Counted from the stretch's first letter, positions 9,403 through 18,117 are shown. The stretch: 18,117 bases of DNA from Gymnopus androsaceus JB14 (GCA_009733575.1 ML770135.1:1-18117); one strand, 5' to 3'. The notes: generated from the letters alone by a model not told the origin. Made by a program: numbers and translations.

Positions 9403-10369
9403 AGACTCATTCCACTGTAATGGGTAGTATTATGAGTTGCATCAATACATGCCAGTCGGTTCTCAGCCCACTTCTCCCAGCATTCTTTTTGATACCTTGT
9501 CTGCACTGTCAAAATGAAGCTGTCCTTCTCGATCTGCGTTCCCTGGGGTATGGGATCAGATTTGGTCTTCAAGTACACAAAATGACCTTGACTACGCAAA
9601 TCTTCAACCCATTTCAGGACTGACACACCATCTTGAGAAGCTAGCCTGATTGTTTCTGCTTCAATCATCTGTTTGATTCTACAAATATCATGACACATGA
9701 TAAACTGATTACATGCTGTATTTCCACTCTTCAATGCATCAAGATTCTCCTCAGAGAACACCTGGCCCCGAATCTGATTTAACTGATGCAAGATGTCAGT
9801 GTTTTCCAATATATGTACAGCAAGACACGTACAACTTTATCTGGTGAAATTCCCAGCCTCAAAAGCCTTTCAACCTCAGCATGAGTCTGTTTTGACATAC
9901 ATGTATAACAGGCATTTTCACTCCCAGTTGGGTGGCTATGCTCTGCTTCATAGTGGCCCAAAATAGTGCTGGTCCCTGGATAAGTCTTCATGATAAGGCG
10001 AGAACTGCAACCAGTCTTTTTGCATTCAACTTTCCGGCTCCATGAGTGCTTTTTGAGATAATTCTTCTTTCCACTGGAAAGCTGTCTACCACAAACATAG
10101 ACAGTCTTTGTTAACCAATTATTGGTGGTTGGACTGGGCTTCTCCTTTACCACATATTCAACCAGTCTGCTCTCTTCTTCCTCATTCAACCAGGCCTCCA
10201 GTTCTGTCATTGAATTCCATTCCAATGAATAACCATGGTCGCGGTCATATTCAAGGCTGCCTACAGGAGTTACAATCAGCTTGGGCTGTCAATCTTTGAT
10301 GGACAATGTCGGGGAGCAAATTGAATTGGCAAGAGCAGGATTCTCAATTTGGAACTTGAAGAATGACAT

Positions 10370-10754
10370 GGATTAGAGTTGGTGAGCACAGAGAGCAGTG
10401 AGGAGTAAGGAGAAAGCTGAACATCTGCTTTGACAAAATTATTCATTGTCTGCAGGCCACAATAGGCCGCCCGTCGGACAGAAATCCCATACTTAAAATG
10501 AAGACGGGGTGCTAAAATTCAAACTCAGTAGATTGGTAATAACCTGTCAAACTAAGTTTAATGCACACACAGTGGCCAGTGTATCCCGGCAGAGCCGGAA
10601 ATCTGTTTGGGGCAGGCACAAGCTCTGCCCAGCGGGCCTGCGGCAGCGTGGGGGTCTGGGGGAACAATCTGACCTTCAAATTTATACTGTAGTTTCATGA
10701 AAACACCATTGGTGGTCCTGAGCAATGGGTTAAAGCCTCTACTTCAGACACCCA
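10370..10754. other. Upstream flank of the MULE gene with a GC-rich patch
   Basis: This is non-coding sequence that should hold the 5' end and promoter of the MULE element. The patch at 10583-10662 is much richer in G+C than its surroundings and contains short hairpins such as CCGGCAGAGCCGG and GGGCAG..CTGCCC. No terminal inverted repeat matching the other side of the gene was found. Confidence 0.35.
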
Positions 10755-10864
10755 CATCAGCAAAACCCGTATTTTTGCTGGAGAAAACCCATTCATTTGG
10801 GACATCTCTGGAGCAAGGTGCCCTATTCCAGAGACGTCCAGCAAAAATACAGGTTTTGCTGATG
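10755..10864. mobile_element. 110-bp foldback MITE (CATCAGCAAAACC family)
   Basis: The terminal 27 bp, CATCAGCAAAACCCG and onward through TTTTTGCTGG at 10755-10781, are the complement of 10838-10864 with one mismatch. A second inner stem pairs GACATCTCTGG (10801-10811) with CCAGAGACGTC (10828-10838). CA lies directly outside both ends. There is no coding capacity. The termini match those of the larger element at 7137-7941. Confidence 0.7.
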
Positions 10865-11820
10865 CACTTATGATTCTGGAGTTCAGAGCAGTTTGTGTGA
10901 AAATTTTGGTTGGAACTACTTAATTTAAGGCAAATAAAGGAGAAATGTAATTAATCTGACATGAGATAAAATACTTAATCTATACATGTAGAAGTTAATC
11001 CTTCAAGAACCCACTGCAGAGTGACAAGACATACATGTATTATGGAGTGAGTGAGTCAACTTCAAGCAGGATGTCAGCAGAAGTTAATGTAAGGGAGAAA
11101 CCCTTACAGTACCAGTTTCTGTCCAGCATGGTTTTACTCTTAAATTTCATTTATTCCACTTATTCGTCATAAATTTTTGAATCAATGCCTCTGTATTTAC
11201 ATTTGATTTACATTTACATGTTATATTTTGTCTATTTGTAAAACTTGATGAAATGTCTTCAAGCTTGGTAGTATATTAGAATATACCTTAATGTTTATGA
11301 TTGCAGAATTTGGTGGTTTTAGAGAATGTTTGAGTGTTCCCAGGATGCATCCAAAAATGCATCAAAAATTGGCAGGCAATGCACTCTGATTTTGGCAGGC
11401 TCTGTAAGTGCATTTCCAATGTCCTTTGCTGGCTCTTGAATGAATGCTCAACTTCATTTCCAACCTCCAGGATATAGTCATCCTTCTCAAATATACTTAG
11501 GGCATGTGGCTTGGGACATATCATATATAAGAAAATTTATTCCATTGTACTGAGACTGATGAATCCAAATGCACCAGGAAAAGCATACTTCACAAAAGTC
11601 CTGAATATTTCAGTTTCAGTACATTACAAAAGTAAATTGAAAAACATGTATGAAAGTGTACAGTAAAAGTTCTTGAAAAGTTCAAAGAAAAACAAATGAG
11701 AATTGCACTCTCTACAAACTTTTCTTTGCCAAAAGTGCATCAATGGATATTCTTAAAATAATACCCTGAGGACCTCTGCCCATGCCGTAGGCACGGGTCA
11801 AGCAAGCTTGTAATAATAAA
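10865..11820. other. AT-rich non-coding stretch
   Basis: I see no gene. The open frame at 11288-11524 (minus) has no recognisable motif. A near-perfect small hairpin, CCCATGCC-GTA-GGCACGGG, lies at 11779-11797, close to the MULE-type insertion. Its form recalls repeat termini, but no partner was found. Confidence 0.4.
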
Positions 11821-12049
11821 ATGAATTTAGGATCATTCTATTTGACAACCCCCCTGCTTGACAACAACCCCCCTTATCTGACAACCCTCTTGAAGTGTTA
11901 TTCAGCAACCCTGTCACACATATCAAGGTGTGACTTTGCTTTTTTTTTTTTCTTCAAATATTTATGTCCTTGTCAAGTCCTTGTGACCTTGTCTAAGCTA
12001 GTGCTTACTTGCATTTTGCCACTGCTACTATGGTACTAGATGGCATTGG

Positions 12050-12371
12050 GTACCTGTTGGAATTCACAGAAAATCTATTTTAGCCCACATTACAACATAC
12101 TTATGAATTTATGATATCACAGGAGATATTTGCGCATACACTCACAGTATCCATGCATATACTCACAGTAGCCACTTTACTGTATGCATAGTAGCCACAT
12201 ATATTCACATAGTGCCCACTTTCCTGTTATATGCACTATGACATAGTCATTCTTAAAGGTATAAATACAGTATGTAGTTACTCATGTACCTTACCCGTTT
12301 GCCTCAGGGCCCAGTCGAGGTCAAACGGCTACACAATCATTATAACTCCATTTCTTATTTCTAACAGTACC
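12050..12371 (+). mobile_element. Solo LTR (312 bp) with 5-bp target duplication
   Basis: The LTR proper is 12055-12366, starting TGTTGGAATTC and ending TTCTAACA, flanked by GTACC at 12050-12054 and 12367-12371. A TATA box TATAAATA lies at 12260-12267. There are diverged internal repeats around CATATACTCACAGTAGCCACTTT (about 12134-12230). It is the footprint of a copia-like element removed by recombination between its LTRs, and it differs from the LTR family at 1103-2693. Orientation follows the TATA box. Confidence 0.88.
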
Positions 12372-12491
12372 TAAGCTCTTACATGATACATACTGCTTGT
12401 ATTTCAAGTTCTTTCATAGTACTGTATCCAATAGAAATTCCCTTGGTTATGCTACTTATGTAACTGCAACTCAATGGTGAGTGCTCCATGC

Positions 12492-12823
12492 ATGTCCTCT
12501 AGGGATCCGCACCGTAACCGTATACGGTACGGCTTCCAGCACCCGTATACCTGTATTTTTACGGTATACGGCACCTCAGATCTCAAGCCGGAGGGTCCCG
12601 GCCAATATCAATGATGCAAAAATCATTGATTTGACCGTTTTGGGACCTACGGGTGTATGGTGGCCTGCAAAATTCTTGCTGTATGGGGTACCCATATAGT
12701 AACCGTATAAATATGGCCGTAAAAAGTGTCTGCAGACACCCTTTACGGTACGGTTACAGGTATCCGTATACCCGTAACCGTAAGCCGTATCTTACGGTTA
12801 CGGTGCGGATCTCTAATGTCCTC
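12492..12823. mobile_element. 316-bp hAT-type MITE with 8-bp target duplication
   Basis: The element proper is 12500-12815, flanked by ATGTCCTC at 12492-12499 and 12816-12823. The termini begin TAGRGATCCGCACCGTAACC on both ends, inverted. The subterminal zones are packed with CCGTA/TACGG motifs, probable transposase binding sites. There is no coding region. The 8-bp duplication and TAG-starting ends fit the hAT superfamily, but the termini differ from those of the MITE at 9046-9394, so the two are separate families. Confidence 0.9.
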
Positions 12824-12979
12824 CACTGCACACCATATCACAGAGTAGACTACTAAAATCTGACTGTAAAGTTATGTATATTGGATACTAGGTACCTCTC
12901 AGCAAGCTAGTATACTTATAACAAGGTTACAAGGCTGACTGCTTGTCTAGATCAAGGGTAGGATAGTCAGTATTTTGTA

Positions 12980-13020
12980 CTTGTTCACTGTGCTGGCTGT
13001 TGCCCAACACAGTGAACAAG
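12980..13020. repeat. Strong hairpin inside the MULE-type element
   Basis: CTTGTTCACTGTG (12980-12992) is perfectly complementary to CACAGTGAACAAG (13008-13020). After one mismatch the stem continues with TGG/CCA, leaving a 7-nt loop. Confidence 0.75.
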
Positions 13021-13433
13021 CTCAACCACCAGAATATGAGGCTGACTTGGCAGTTATCTGACAGCAGGAAAAGTGCTTCCCTTTTAGAATTATATTCATT
13101 TATTGACTTATTGCCATCAACAAAATTGATTTGGACAAGGTTTTCCAAAAATGCTGTAATATTTTGTACTCACAAACCAATCCATTGTTTAGGTACTTAG
13201 CTAGCTGCTGCAAATGTCCTTGATCCTCACTGCTTGTGGCCATTGCTTCCCTACCCTCCTTATTCTGAAGAAAATCAGTAAGTCACAATAAAAAAATTTA
13301 TGAAATACTCAATGTTTGCTTATTTGACATATTTGATGAACTGTGACCATTTGTGACAACAACCGGGTTGCTAGATAAGGAAAGGGTTGTTTCACAACAA
13401 GGGGGTTGTCAAATAGAATAATCCATGAATTTA

Positions 13434-13730
13434 CGCTGCTAATGTAAGCTCTTTCCAAAAAGGGATATCACATGCACAGGGCGCAAAGTCAAAACTTGAC
13501 TCGCGACCAATCCCACCTACGTAATTTATTTGGTGTAAACAACACAAAGGAAATTCATACGTCTACATCGGTGATCCTTCGGTCCGAGATGGCTGTGCCA
13601 TAGTTTCAAATAGAAACGGATGGTCACGAGCCTAACTCCTTCCCCATAGATTATTAATTACATACGTGCCTGTGCTATATTGCCTGTGCTATATATGCTT
13701 GCATAGGTCCGAAAAGTCTTGTCATTTTCC
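13434..13730 (+). promoter_or_regulatory. Upstream region of hydrolase copy 1
   Basis: This is non-coding. From about 13633 it is homologous to the region upstream of copy 2. TATATA at 13690-13695 lies 41 bp before the ATG, exactly as in copy 2. A 14-bp tandem duplication TGCCTGTGCTATAT (13667-13680 and 13681-13694) is present only here and overlaps the TATA-like site. A CCAAT box occurs in CGACCAATCCC near 13506. The 9-bp duplication of the upstream transposon ends at 13433. Confidence 0.5.
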
Positions 13731-15007
13731 ATGTCTATCGATATCTCCCCAGGCCAATTCATTACCTCGCCCGACGGTATCAAAATTTGGGCCGCGGCTT
13801 GTGGAAATCCTTTGAAACCAGCAGTTGTGTTCATTCATGGATTTGCCTGTACTGCTGATGCGTTCGACAAGCAGTACACCGATCCTACGATGTTGGAAAA
13901 ATTGTACATTGTATGTATGAAGTCATTATCTCCAAGTTGCATTTTGCTTAATTAGATTGTGCTTCCAGATACGGTATGATGTTCGTGGATGTGGACGAAG
14001 TGAACGCCCACTGAACGAGGATGCATATTCGTCTGGACGTCAAGCCGATGATTTTAAAGCTGTAATCGATGCCTACAAAGTCACAAAGCCTTTCGTCGCA
14101 ACATGGTATGTACATTCCTCTGACTATTCATGAAATTCTTCACGGAGAATCACACCACACAGGGCTACGGGTGGTAATGGTCTACTCATCTCCACAAATC
14201 CACAAAATAACCTTCTTCTTTAGGGTTTGTTCCTGCCAACGTTATTGCCAAATACGGCCCCGAGTCGTTAGCTGGTCATATAATGATGGGATCCATTCCT
14301 CATAGCAATATGCACGGAGAAGTCGCAAACCCAGCAGTACTTGGCCTAATTTCGGGAATCAGGACAGAAGATGTTGCTTTATTTGCCAAAGTTCTTTCCG
14401 ATTTCGTTTTTTCCTATGTTTCCCCCAAGTTCAAACTTCCCTATGATGTATACGCGAAATGGTTGGGAGGTGCGGCTCCGAGTGTAAGAATCTCTTCTAA
14501 TTGTCTTGTGATTCATTTTTCTTTACTTATCGATGACCGATAGGCGCCCATAATACGACAATTTATTATGCTAGAGCGTATTCAGGATGATACCTCTGCC
14601 ATTATGAAAATCGCAGATCGATTTCCCCACATAGCAATTCAGGGAGAGGATGATCAACACCTCATTGCCGAAAAACTCGAGAAATGGATGAAAGATCATC
14701 TCGCTCAATCCGAATTTCACCTTCTTCCTGGTGTTGGGCATGCTCCATTCTATGAAGCACCGGAAGTTACGAATAAACTCATTCTTGGATTTGTCGACAA
14801 ATATTCTGCTTAAATGTACGAGGATTTACTTCCGAATACATACATCGAATCCTATTTGTGTTATTCCCTGCCAGTGTCAACCCCTTGCAGCTTCAATAAC
14901 ACAGCTCTTACAAACCGTCGCCGCATATTATGTTTTCCTTTCATCGATCACGCATCTCCGCAGTGACAAAAGTGTTCTATGTCAGTATCGCTCGCCAGTG
15001 ACAAGAG
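13633..15007 (+). repeat. Tandem duplication unit, copy 1
   Basis: The promoter, gene and 3' region are homologous to 16751-18117 in the same orientation, at a constant offset of about 3.1 kb. Introns 1 (58 bp) and 3 (50 bp) are identical between the copies. Homology runs at least to 15007, where the window ends for copy 2, so the true right limit is unknown. Confidence 0.9.
13731..14813 (+). CDS. Alpha/beta-hydrolase copy 1, nucleophile serine replaced by alanine
   Basis: Five exons are predicted: 13731-13910, 13969-14105, 14163-14173 (11 nt), 14224-14483 and 14544-14813, giving 285 aa. Family marks are the oxyanion-hole HGF (36-38), R-Y-D-V-R-G-C-G-R-S (62-71), the strand leading to the elbow (VTKPFVAT), Asp in QGEDDQH (232 or 233) and the catalytic His in GVGHAPF (262). 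The ATG at 13731 follows a TATA-like site and aligns with copy 2. All introns start GT and end AG. The micro-exon joins to T-W-A-T-G-G: at residue 107, where family members carry the nucleophile Ser, there is Ala. With the rest of the frame intact, the product may be a folded but inactive homologue. Substrate is unknown. The length fits small cytosolic hydrolases of the esterase/haloperoxidase type. Confidence 0.85.
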
Positions 15008-15080
15008 GTCTGGCTGAAATAAGGCAGTTCCGAGTCCAGCGAAGTGAATTTAAATCGTCAAACGCAAGAAACATTCAGCT
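14814..15080. other. 3' region of hydrolase copy 1
   Basis: This stretch is non-coding. It is conserved with the sequence after copy 2 up to 15007 and probably includes the 3' untranslated region. No clear polyadenylation signal stands out. Confidence 0.45.
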
Positions 15081-15437
15081 CTGAAGAATATCCTGGACGC
15101 TCTTATTCTTGACTTTCGCCAGTAGGAACCTCAACGCCATTATCAAGCTGTTTTGCAGGGAATCCCAGGCCAAAGTGAAAGCGGGACCTCATTCCCGTCT
15201 TGCGTCCTTTGTGTCCTCAGGCTCATTGCATCGTTAGTAGCAACTGTACTTAGCTCATGTGTTTTGGTCAAAGTTTCTTTGATTCATGATCTTTCAGCGA
15301 AATATGTTCGTGACATGTACGGCGTTCATGTCAAAGGACGAGTGGCAGAAGACGTCGAAGCTGAACTAGAAAGTCGGGAATCAAGTACGGACCCAGAGAT
15401 CAATCGGACTAAGACTAATCCATTCAAAACACGTTGA
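15081..15437 (+). CDS. Possible 3' fragment of an unidentified two-exon gene
   Basis: A plus-strand frame open from about 15083 reads LNAIIKLFCRESQAKVKAGP and on to GSLH. A good donor GTTAGT follows at about 15235, and a TTTCAG acceptor ends near 15299. Spliced, it continues as KYVRDMYGVHVKGRVAEDVE and ends NPFKTR before TGA at 15435-15437. The last exon is rich in charged residues and looks like a genuine C-terminus. I do not recognise the protein and no start is visible, so it may be a fragment. On the minus strand, 15136-15215 is also open (ending VPTGESQE), so the strand is not certain. Confidence 0.3.
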
Positions 15438-15621
15438 TGTACTACAAACCATCCGTAGCGATAGCTCAAAGTCTCTGCAAGTGCATTTTCATAACTGTTT
15501 ATTCCCATAATTTCGCTTAAATCTATTGTCAACGCAGGTACTGGAGGCGAACGGGAAAAGAGGACGAGACAAGGAGAATGTGGGCTCTCAAGCTCACGAA
15601 CGACCCTAGCCGACGAGTTGC

Positions 15622-16640
15622 TCAACTCAGAATCTCAACAGACTTGTTGGCGTCAGGATAATTAATGTGTTCTATTGAAGCATTAGCACAACCATAAAAT
15701 GCAATGGATTAGATATACACACTTGTATTCAAGACATGCATACAGTTTGCTTCCTCCGGTTCAGTTGGCGTGAATGATTCGCCTCCCAACTCAAACATTC
15801 TAGCACCGAAAGAAACCATGAGATGTCCTGCGCGTGCGCTAGGAGCCGGCCCTATGTACGGGAACTTGTACCATCGCTGATCTATCGATATTATTAGAAT
15901 CATCATCAAGATAGTAAATGTTCAAGAGATCTCACTTGATAGTTTGAAGGCAGCTAAATCGTTCAAATCGTTCCCATCGGCTCCTCGTCCACCGAGAACA
16001 TACATGACATCCTGGTAATTAAATCAAAGGACCAGGTGTCATTATAATGATATTGTCTGTCGGTTCCTCCAAAACTGGAAAAGAGTTTGGTTTTGTTAGT
16101 TTTCACAGAGGGGTGAAGCTTACATTACTACAAACATGGCCCGCTCGTTGAGCAGGTCTTCCCGAAGACGTTGGTTCCATTAACTCCCGTTGGCGCTGCA
16201 CTGCAATTGCAAATTATGCAAAGTACAGTTAATATCATCTACGCTAGTAGGTCTGGAGCTTGTAGCTTACAGAGATCAAAGGACCATATGCCATTAAAAA
16301 ACTCCTCGTCGGCTTGACCACCAAAGAGGACAAACTTTATCTTGTGCACCATGGTCATTGTATGTCTATATCGGCCAACGGGACCGCTAGCAGCAATGCA
16401 AGTCCAATTCTTGGATTCTGTGGACCTGTGGTGTTATTGTTAAGGTAAAATTTTGATTAAACAGTGATTAATTTTCGCTCACGAAGATCCAGTAAGTAAA
16501 GTCTGTCGTCATCTTTATCGCCTTGCCGTCTCAATTCTGGGCCTGCGCTAGTATCGCCTCCAAACAATCAAATCCGTGCCGACAATGATACTAGCATTCC
16601 TCTAGGAGATTGTACATCAGCGGCTGTCCGTATTAGCATT
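15622..16640 (-). pseudogene. Kelch-repeat (Tea1-like polarity protein) pseudogene
   Basis: Reading leftward, five kelch-like pieces occur in family order: IVW..GGDTS..LLDL; SKNWTCIAASGPVGRYRHTM with FGGQ and WSFDL; RPAQRAGHVC; FGGTDRQYHYNDTW; and MYVLGGRGADG..DLAAFKLSNQRWY. Then PAPSARAGHLMVSFGAR, LGGESFTP and HVLNTKHINYPDANK follow. Introns fit at 16418-16482, 16075-16123, 15882-15935 and 15672-15722. Kelch blades form a beta-propeller; Tea1-type proteins mark cell ends in fungi. A base or two is lost in the first blade (W-GGDT), about 30 residues are missing between FDLITR and MYVLGG, and translation stops at TGA 15622-15624. No start was found, and the long C-terminal part of the family is absent. 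It is a truncated, dead copy, presumably with a functional parent elsewhere. Confidence 0.75.
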
Positions 16641-16845
16641 GCGGATAGTTCGCTAGCGTAGACAACGTAATTTTAAACTAACATTCGTACGTCTTATACT
16701 GCATAAAGCGGAATAATTACGAAGGTATGTTTTGTCAGGAATTTGGATGCTTACTCCTTCCCCATAGATTATTAATTACATACGTGCTTGTGAGACATCG
16801 GTGCTATATATGCTTGCATAGGTCCAAAAGATCTTGTCATCTCCC
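16641..16845 (+). promoter_or_regulatory. Upstream region of hydrolase copy 2
   Basis: TATATA at 16805-16810 lies 41 bp before the ATG. The segment 16670-16761 is the intact counterpart of the split fragments at 3788-3823 and 4513-4571. From about 16751 it matches the region upstream of copy 1, but lacks its 14-bp tandem duplication. The kelch pseudogene points away from here, so the two would share a divergent intergenic region. Confidence 0.5.
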
Positions 16846-18117
16846 ATGTCTATCGATATCTCCCCAGGCCAATTCATTACCTCGCCCGACGGTATCAAAA
16901 TTTGGGCCGCGGCTTGTGGAAATCCTTCGAAACCAGCAGTTGTGTTCATTCATGGATTTGCCTGTACTGCTGATGCGTTTGACAAGCAGTACACCGATCC
17001 TACGATGTTGGAGAAATTGTACATTGTATGTATGAAGTCATTATCTCCAAGTTGCATTTTGCTTAATTAGATTGTGCTTCCAGATACGGTATGATGTTCG
17101 TGGATGTGGACGAAGTGAACGCCCGTTGAACGAGGACGCATATTCTTCTGAACGTCAAGCCGATGATTTTAAAGCTGTAATCGATGCCTACAAAGTCACA
17201 AAGCCTTTCGTCGCAACATGGTATGTACATTCCTCTTACTATTCATGAAATTCTTCACGGAGAATCACGTCACATAGGTCTATGGGTGGTAATGGTCTAC
17301 TCATCTCCACAAATCCACAAAATAACCTTCTTCTTTAGGGTTCGTTCCTGCCAACGTTATTGCCAAATACGGCCCCGACTCGTTAGCTGGTCATATAATG
17401 ATGGGATCCATCCCTCATAGCAATATGCACGGAGAAGTCGTAAACCCCGCATTACTTGGCATAATTCCGGGAATCATGTCAGAAGACGTTGCTTTATTTG
17501 CCAAAGCTCTTTCCGATTTCGTTCTTTCCTGTGTTTCCCCCAAGTTCAAACTTCCCTACGATGTGTACGTGAAATGGTTGGGAGGTGCAGCTCCAACTGT
17601 AAGAATCTCTTCTGATTGTCTTGTGATTCACTTTTCTTATTGATGACCGATAGGTGCCCATAATACGACAATTTATTATGCTAGGGCGTATTCAGGATGA
17701 TACCTCTGCCATTATGAAAATCGCAGATCGATTTCCCCACATAGCAATTCAGGGAGAGGATGATCAACACCTCATCCCCGAAAAACTCGAGAAATGGATG
17801 AAAGATCATCTTGCTCAATCCGAATTTCACCTTCTTCCTGGTGTTGGGCATGCTCCATTCTATGAAGCACCGGAAGTTACGAATAAACTCATTCTTGGAT
17901 TTGTCGACAAATATTCCGTTTAAATGTACGAGGATTTATTTCCGAATACATACATCGAATCCTATTTGTGTTCTCCCATGCCTGCGTCAACCCCTTGCAG
18001 CTTCAATAACACAGCTCTTACAAACCGTCGCCGCATATTATGTTTTCCTTTTATCGATCACGCATCTCCGAAGTGACAAAAGAGTTGTATGTCAGTATTA
18101 CTCGCCAGTGACAAGAG
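16751..18117 (+). repeat. Tandem duplication unit, copy 2 (cut by window end)
   Basis: This is homologous to 13633-15007. The 3' flank after the stop (17924-18117) follows copy 1 closely to the last base of the window and contains no further gene. Confidence 0.9.
16846..17923 (+). CDS. Alpha/beta-hydrolase copy 2, catalytic residues intact
   Basis: The predicted exons are 16846-17025, 17084-17220, 17278-17288 (11 nt), 17339-17598 and 17654-17923, coding for 285 aa. The arrangement is the same as in copy 1. The micro-exon completes T-W-S-M-G-G, a proper nucleophile elbow with Ser107. HGF (36-38) supplies the oxyanion hole, QGEDDQH the acid and GVGHAPF the His at 262. Between elbow and acid a cap region of about 90 residues includes GHIMMGSIPH. 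About 20 residues differ from copy 1, including S28 for L, E83 for G and changes in the cap. The likely role is hydrolysis of a small ester or a similar bond in the cytosol, as no signal peptide or membrane segment is visible. Substrate cannot be told from sequence. Confidence 0.9.

Larger units (their letters stand above)
4841..10369 (-). pseudogene. Mutator-like (MULE) transposase gene, degenerate and doubly interrupted
   Basis: This gene would encode a MULE transposase, which cuts and moves its own element. It starts with ATG at 10367-10369 (MSFFKFQIENP). An N-terminal WRKY/GCM1-type zinc finger follows (VYVCGRQ, VECKKTGC, HSHPTG; about 10080-9930), then the DDE core with the first Asp in CIDATHNTTHY (codon 9441-9443) and the second in MSDKNH (codon 8895-8897). 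Next come C-x2-H in CWCHVLHAW, and a SWIM finger C-x-C..C-x-H in ECTCISFPVICFCKHI near 5760-5812. The product ends at TAG 4841-4843. Likely introns are 6123-6176, 5235-5291 and 5018-5071. Damage: stops at 10289-10291, 8907-8909, 5753-5755, 5552-5554 and 5519-5521; frameshifts near 9820 and 6176; insertions at 9046-9394 and 6380-8771. Motif order makes the family clear. Confidence 0.85.
11821..13433. mobile_element. Non-autonomous MULE-type element with 9-bp target duplication
   Basis: The element proper is 11830-13424. ATGAATTTA stands at 11821-11829 and again at 13425-13433, a perfect 9-bp duplication, the length typical of Mutator-like elements. Both ends begin GGATYATTCTATTTGACAA and go on into CCCCC-rich subterminal repeats of the type TGACAACCC (left about 11845-11907, right inverted about 13360-13410). 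No transposase is encoded. A solo LTR and a hAT MITE are nested inside; without them the element is about 0.95 kb. It lies about 300 bp upstream of hydrolase copy 1. Confidence 0.9.

Noticed and set aside
9779..10225. Independent gene starting at 10225
   Set aside because: The codon there is TTG. The frame is part of the MULE gene, whose ATG lies at 10367-10369 with one TGA in between.
4572..10754. Terminal inverted repeats of the autonomous MULE
   Set aside because: I compared the two flanks for inverted matches and 9-bp duplications and found none that I could support. The GC-rich patch at 10583-10662 has no partner on the left.
13719..13730. Upstream in-frame start for hydrolase copy 1
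   Set aside because: The frame extends four codons upstream, but only by reading TTG as a start. The ATG at 13731 aligns with the ATG of copy 2.

Overview
The window looks like a transposon-rich stretch of a filamentous basidiomycete genome, probably an agaricomycete. Introns are short (49-68 bp) with GT..AG ends, genes are intron-dense, and there are no bacterial-style operons. A broken kelch gene resembles the Tea1-type polarity proteins of mushrooms as I remember them. Many differences between repeat copies are CpG to TpG/CpA transitions, as expected from cytosine methylation of repeats. No tRNA, rRNA or CRISPR array was seen.

Layout. 1-1102: unassigned, decayed DNA. 1103-2693: a deleted Ty1/copia element with two 134-bp LTRs around a decayed integrase region. 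2694-3787: mostly unassigned, with a coding-like minus-strand stretch. 3788-3823 and 4513-4571: two halves of a third copy of the hydrolase promoter region, split by about 690 bp of foreign DNA. 4841-10369: a degenerate Mutator-like (MULE) transposase gene on the minus strand. Two other transposons sit inside its reading frame: a 2.4-kb element with 627-bp inverted arms (6380-8771, TA duplication) and a 349-bp hAT-type MITE (9046-9394, perfect 8-bp duplication). Removing either on paper rejoins the transposase frame. The 2.4-kb element itself holds a further 805-bp inverted-repeat element. 10755-10864: a small foldback MITE sharing that inner element's terminal motif. 11830-13424: a non-autonomous MULE-type element with a perfect 9-bp duplication, hosting a solo LTR (12055-12366, 5-bp duplication) and a second hAT MITE (12500-12815, 8-bp duplication).

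The host-gene part is 13434-18117: two tandem copies of a five-exon alpha/beta-hydrolase gene (285 aa each, about 20 residue differences) flanking a decayed kelch gene on the opposite strand. In both copies an 11-nt micro-exon encodes the nucleophile elbow. In the second copy it reads W-S-M-G-G with the expected catalytic serine. In the first copy it reads W-A-T-G-G, so that copy probably lacks hydrolase activity although its frame and splice sites are intact.

The window is mainly a record of nested insertion beside a recent gene duplication. The freshest observations are the micro-exon nucleophile swap, the homogenised centre of the long inverted arms, the 10-bp-phased CATAGC clusters, and the nest of three mobile elements about 300 bp upstream of the first hydrolase copy.
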